DNA of 64,000 bases from a virus. The translations under genes were made by a program, and so were the position numbers. Location of the stretch: IMG/VR virus record IMGVR_UViG_3300027499_000005, positions 83,375-147,374 of that record; one strand, written 5' to 3'. Under the pieces are notes generated by a model that saw nothing but the letters and a program-made list of their open reading frames with translations, searched no databases and was not told the origin of the DNA. This document shows, piece by piece, positions 61,243 to 64,000 of the stretch (within the stretch, counting starts at the first letter, position 1; the number at the start of each line of letters is the position of its first letter).

Positions 61243-62467
61243 GATTTTGTCGGACATTACAGTCCATATGAAATACGCAAGGTATCTACCAGAAGAATAC
61301 CGCCGTGAATCTTATGAGGAAATCACGGAACGCAATCTTGAAATGCACATCAAGAAGTACCCACATCTTGAATCAGAGATAAGGGAAGCATACAAGTATG
61401 TTTTCAGTCGTCAAGTATTGCCTTCGATGCGTTCAATGCAGTTTGGTGGCAAGCCAATCGAGATTGCCCCAAACCGAATCTTCAACTGTGCATTTATGCC
61501 TATTGATGATCTACGTTCTTTCTCGGAAGCAATGTTCTTGCTTCTTGGCGGAACCGGCGTAGGCTTCTCGGTTCAGAAGCATCACGTTGAGAAACTACCA
61601 GAGATTCGGATTCCATCCGGTCGCGAAAAGCGATTCCTTGTTGGAGATTCGATTGAAGGTTGGGCCGATGCTGTTCGCGTGCTTCTACAATCTTACTTCA
61701 GGGGAACAAGTCGTATTCGCTTTGACTTCTCGGACATTCGCCCCAAGGGTGCCCGTTTGGTTACATCAGGCGGTAAAGCACCGGGACCACAACCTCTCGT
61801 TGAGTGTTTGGTGAAGATTGACGGAATGCTGAACACAAAGAAGGACGGCGATAAGCTAACTCCTATTGAATGCCACGACATTATGTGTCACATCGCAGAT
61901 GCCGTGCTTGCTGGTGGTATTCGCCGCGCTGCTTTGATTTCGCTATTCTCTGCTGACGACGACGAAATGATTGCTTGTAAGGCAGGAAACTGGTGGGAAA
62001 CAAACCCACAACGCGGTCGTGCTAACAACTCTGCCGTTCTTCTTCGCCACAAGGTTGAGAAAGAATACTTTATGGATCTTTGGACCCGCATTCGTGAAAG
62101 TGGTTCAGGAGAACCCGGTATTTACCTAAATAACGATAAAGATTGGGGAACAAACCCTTGTTGCGTTGACGGAGACACCCTCATTACAACAAACGTTGGT
62201 CAAATGACTATGCGTGAGTTGGTTGAAAGGGTTGAGAGTGGCGAATCGATCAGCGTGCTTTCTTACGATGAAGCAACTTGTAGTCTTGAACTACAACCAG
62301 TAGAAGAAGCAGCCATGACGAGAGAAGACGCTGATGTTATCAGGATCGAAACAGAAAGCGGCCAAGTCCTCATTCTAACTCCCGACCATAGAGTATTCAC
62401 AGAGAATAGGGGATATGTTGAAGCAGCACACTTGACAGAAGAAGATATACTACTTTCTATTGAATGA
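61226..62467 (+). CDS. nrdJ: class II ribonucleotide reductase N-part fused to N-intein
   Basis: The 413-residue protein has two parts. Residues 1-312 are the N-extein of an adenosylcobalamin-type ribonucleotide reductase (NCAFMPIDDL, LLLGGTGVGFSVQ, GGIRRAALISL, ending in WGTNPC with the catalytic-motif Cys). Residues 313-413 are a split N-intein starting at Cys313 (block A CVDGDTLI) and with block B TPDHRVFT. The stop codon follows directly, so the full enzyme exists only after protein trans-splicing with the product starting at 63303. The gene overlaps the helicase by 17 bases. The mature enzyme would make deoxyribonucleotides without oxygen. Confidence 0.9.
   Translation: MNLATRILSDITVHMKYARYLPEEYRRESYEEITERNLEMHIKKYPHLESEIREAYKYVFSRQVLPSMRSMQFGGKPIEIAPNRIFNCAFMPIDDLRSFSEAMFLLLGGTGVGFSVQKHHVEKLPEIRIPSGREKRFLVGDSIEGWADAVRVLLQSYFRGTSRIRFDFSDIRPKGARLVTSGGKAPGPQPLVECLVKIDGMLNTKKDGDKLTPIECHDIMCHIADAVLAGGIRRAALISLFSADDDEMIACKAGNWWETNPQRGRANNSAVLLRHKVEKEYFMDLWTRIRESGSGEPGIYLNNDKDWGTNPCCVDGDTLITTNVGQMTMRELVERVESGESISVLSYDEATCSLELQPVEEAAMTREDADVIRIETESGQVLILTPDHRVFTENRGYVEAAHLTEEDILLSIE
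62162..62464 (+). other. split intein, N-terminal half (101 residues)
   Basis: It begins at Cys codon 62162 directly after the TGT codon of the reductase NPC motif. Block A starts with CVDGDTLI, block B with TPDHRVF (Thr and His of the TxxH motif), and it ends GYVEAAHLTEEDILLSIE. The layout closely resembles the known NrdJ-type split inteins. Confidence 0.9.
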
Positions 62468-62472
62468 GTATC

Positions 62473-62522
62473 TTTGCGGGCTCCAATAAACTATTTATAA
62501 TGTAGGGGTTGGAGCCCGCAAA
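62473..62522 (+). promoter_or_regulatory. 14-bp inverted repeat over endonuclease RBS, promoter in loop
   Basis: TTTGCGGGCTCCAA (62473-62486) is perfectly complementary to TTGGAGCCCGCAAA (62509-62522). The 22-base loop contains CTATTTATA (62491-62499). The right arm contains the TTGGAG ribosome binding site of ATG 62524. Read-through RNA from the reductase gene would hide this site; RNA begun at the loop promoter would expose it. Confidence 0.8.
62491..62499 (+). promoter_or_regulatory. late promoter motif CTATTTATA in hairpin loop
   Basis: This copy is identical to those at 15574 and 23990 and lies 33 bases before the endonuclease ATG. It is the only late motif found inside a large inverted repeat. 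Confidence 0.6.
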
Positions 62523-62523
62523 C

Positions 62524-63348
62524 ATGAAAATAGAAGAAGCGATAAGAACAATATATCTCAACCACGAAAAAGGAAAAGTCGTACTTATACCAGAAGACTT
62601 CGCAGAAGAGTACAAAATATACGCTTCTAATAGAGTCGCTGAACTTGGCAATACCGCCCGCGCAAGCAACAAAAGAAGTTTTATTATCAACAATATTAGT
62701 AGGATATATCCAAGCGAATATTGTTTTGCTAAAAGTTTTATATCTTCTCTTTATAGTGAAGGGTATGGTTTGAAAACAATAGGCAAAAAGATAGACTTGA
62801 CACCAACGAGAGTAAGAACTCTTTTTTCAATACTTGGTATAGAGATAAATAAAGGCAAAAATATAGTATATAACAAAACAAAAGAAATAAGAAGTGAAAA
62901 CCTGAAGTCGTTGTATAACAATAGAGCAGGTTGGTTTAAGACCTTTCATAGAAAGACTAATAAGACCTCGCGAGGCATTCAGGGATACTACTTCAACAGA
63001 ACAAGAAATAAGTTTGTTTGGCTTCGTAGCACATATGAATATATATATGCCAAGTGGCTTGACTCTCATGCGATAGAATGGGATGTAGAACAGCAAACTT
63101 TCCAACTTGAGAAAACAACGTATAGACCAGACTTTTTTATCTACGAAGAAGGAACTTTGATGAAAATAGTTGAAATCAAAGGGTTTTGGGATAGAGGGAT
63201 AGTAAAAACAGAAGAACTATCAAAAAGACTGGATATAGAAATAGTCCTAATAAGAGATATAGGACCATATATAACCACCACCTATAATAAGGAGATATTA
63301 GAATGGAAACGACTACGAATATTACAAGAACCAAGATCAAGCGTATAA
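62524..63348 (+). CDS. PD-(D/E)XK-type homing endonuclease between intein halves
   Basis: From ATG 62524 the product has 274 residues. The N-terminal half is helical and probably DNA-binding (YGLKTIGKKIDLTPTRVRTL looks like a helix-turn-helix). The C-terminal half has RSTYEYIYAKWLD, YRPDFFIYEEG and IVEIKGFWDRG, a nuclease pattern E...PD...E-x-K. It would cut intein-free reductase genes and promote spread of the intein. It is more AT-rich than the flanking reductase exons and uses many ATA codons, as expected of a mobile gene. It overlaps the C-intein gene by 46 bases. An upstream TTG (62509) lies in the hairpin arm and is unlikely. Confidence 0.75.
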   Translation: MKIEEAIRTIYLNHEKGKVVLIPEDFAEEYKIYASNRVAELGNTARASNKRSFIINNISRIYPSEYCFAKSFISSLYSEGYGLKTIGKKIDLTPTRVRTLFSILGIEINKGKNIVYNKTKEIRSENLKSLYNNRAGWFKTFHRKTNKTSRGIQGYYFNRTRNKFVWLRSTYEYIYAKWLDSHAIEWDVEQQTFQLEKTTYRPDFFIYEEGTLMKIVEIKGFWDRGIVKTEELSKRLDIEIVLIRDIGPYITTTYNKEILEWKRLRILQEPRSSV

Positions 63349-63431
63349 CTATTGAAAAGAATAGAGACGTTTATGACATTCAAGTAAAAAAGAACCATAA
63401 CTTTTTTGCTAATGAGTTGTTGGTTCACAAC
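63303..63431 (+). other. split intein, C-terminal half (43 residues)
   Basis: It carries block F (VYDIQVKKNHNFFANE) and block G (LLVHN) with the final Asn at 63429-63431; the +1 nucleophile is Cys (TGC 63432-63434). It has its own start codon and ribosome binding site, so the halves are made as separate chains. Confidence 0.9.
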
Positions 63432-64000
63432 TGCGAAATTGCTCTTCGCCCTTACCAGTTCTGTAACCTAACAGAAGTGAACGTAAGCGATGTGGAAAGT
63501 CAGGAAGACTACGAAGCAAGAGTCCGCGCAGCAGCGTTTATTGGCACTCTACAAGCATCTTACACAGACTTCCACTATCTCCGTCCAGTTTGGCAGAGAA
63601 CAACCGAGAAGGACGCTCTAATCGGTGTTGGAATGACTGGTATTGCTTCTGGAAAGGTTCTTGATCTTGATATGGTAAGAGCAGCACAAGTTGTAAAAGA
63701 AGAAAATGCCCGCGCTGCGGCTCTTTTGGGAATCAATCCAGCAGCAAGAACAACTTGCGTCAAGCCTTCAGGTACAACTTCACTTGTTCTTGGAACTTCT
63801 TCGGGCATTCACGCTTGGCACAACGATACTTACATTCGTCGTATCCGTGTCGGCAAGAATGAAGCAATCTACACCTACCTCGTAGAGAACCACCCAGAAC
63901 TAATCGAGGACGAATACTTCCGCCCACACGACACCGCTGTTATTTCGGTACCACAAAAGGCACCAGAAGGTTCAATCGTTCGTACAGAGTCTGCTATTGA
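63303..64000 (+). CDS. nrdJ: C-intein plus ribonucleotide reductase C-part (runs off window)
   Basis: The frame opens at ATG 63303 behind AAGGAG (63289-63294) and continues to the window end (232 codons visible). Residues 1-43 are the C-intein: VYDIQVKKNHNFFAN, then LLVHN with the terminal Asn43. The C-extein starts at Cys44 (CEIALRPYQFCNLTEVN) and contains GVGMTGIAS, TTCVKPSGTTSLVLGTSSGIH and YIRRIRVGKNE, all typical of class II reductases. After trans-splicing the junction would read NPC-CEIAL, which restores the NPCxE active-site loop. The start lies inside the end of the endonuclease gene. Confidence 0.9.
   Translation, partial: METTTNITRTKIKRITIEKNRDVYDIQVKKNHNFFANELLVHNCEIALRPYQFCNLTEVNVSDVESQEDYEARVRAAAFIGTLQASYTDFHYLRPVWQRTTEKDALIGVGMTGIASGKVLDLDMVRAAQVVKEENARAAALLGINPAARTTCVKPSGTTSLVLGTSSGIHAWHNDTYIRRIRVGKNEAIYTYLVENHPELIEDEYFRPHDTAVISVPQKAPEGSIVRTESAI

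Noticed and set aside
62461-63310. Frameshift or assembly error as the cause of the broken reductase gene
   Set aside because: Intein blocks are complete on both sides, the second half has its own start and ribosome binding site, and a full endonuclease gene lies between.

Overview
This window is a single, almost gap-free block of + strand genes from a large double-stranded DNA tailed phage with a contractile tail, built on a T4-type plan but very divergent from T4. The evidence is a T4-like morphogenetic order (large terminase, portal, prohead protease, scaffold, gp23-type capsid protein, neck proteins, sheath, tube, tape measure, baseplate) together with T4-type replication genes (gp32-like SSB, UvsX/RecA, DnaB/gp41-like helicase, primase, RNase H/FEN exonuclease, gp46/47-type nuclease). 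Consensus sigma70 promoters in front of the early genes suggest a bacterial host with a conventional housekeeping sigma factor. Several small gene types here (bS21, the short CPxC zinc protein, the MKLT-type N termini) are ones I associate with aquatic and marine phages. The host cannot be named from the sequence. There are no tRNA, rRNA, CRISPR or insertion-sequence features, no gene is supported on the minus strand, and there is no gene-free stretch longer than 300 bases.

Layout. 1-18815: eight large proteins of unknown function, probably peripheral virion parts (baseplate or fibre connectors), including a giant protein of more than 2,200 residues cut by the window start and two paralogous pairs. 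18815-20809: RuvC-like resolvase, primase and a small protein. 20873-23989: a fused SbcD-SbcC (gp47-gp46) nuclease behind a perfect sigma70-type promoter. 24013-25046: small membrane/coiled-coil proteins that look like a holin/spanin-type lysis set. 25043-39565: packaging and head genes, including a phage-encoded ribosomal protein bS21 between head genes. 39621-53036: tail sheath, tube, assembly proteins, tape measure and baseplate. 53048-53920: peptidoglycan amidase. 53979-64000: replication and nucleotide metabolism (minimal family A polymerase, FtsZ/tubulin-like protein, SSB, RecA, dCMP deaminase, 5' nuclease, helicase, class II ribonucleotide reductase).

The most striking system is at the right end. 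The ribonucleotide reductase gene is fractured exactly at its catalytic NPC|CEI motif by a naturally split intein: the N-extein plus 101-residue N-intein end in a stop codon, a separate PD-(D/E)XK-type homing endonuclease gene follows, and the 43-residue C-intein plus C-extein has its own ribosome binding site. The endonuclease start region is a perfect 14-bp inverted repeat whose 3' arm holds the ribosome binding site and whose loop holds a copy of the phage late promoter motif. This would silence read-through transcripts and allow translation only from the local promoter. The same promoter-in-the-loop, RBS-in-the-arm geometry recurs upstream of the DNA polymerase (53937-53977) and the dCMP deaminase (58286-58319), so it may be a general regulatory device of this phage.

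Regulation. A motif CTAYTTAY, with no visible -35 box, lies 20-50 bases upstream of eleven start codons, mostly late genes, and three times directly follows a GC-rich hairpin terminator. It is the probable late promoter. Early promoters carry TTGAC-type -35 boxes; two of them share TTTGACTTGAC.
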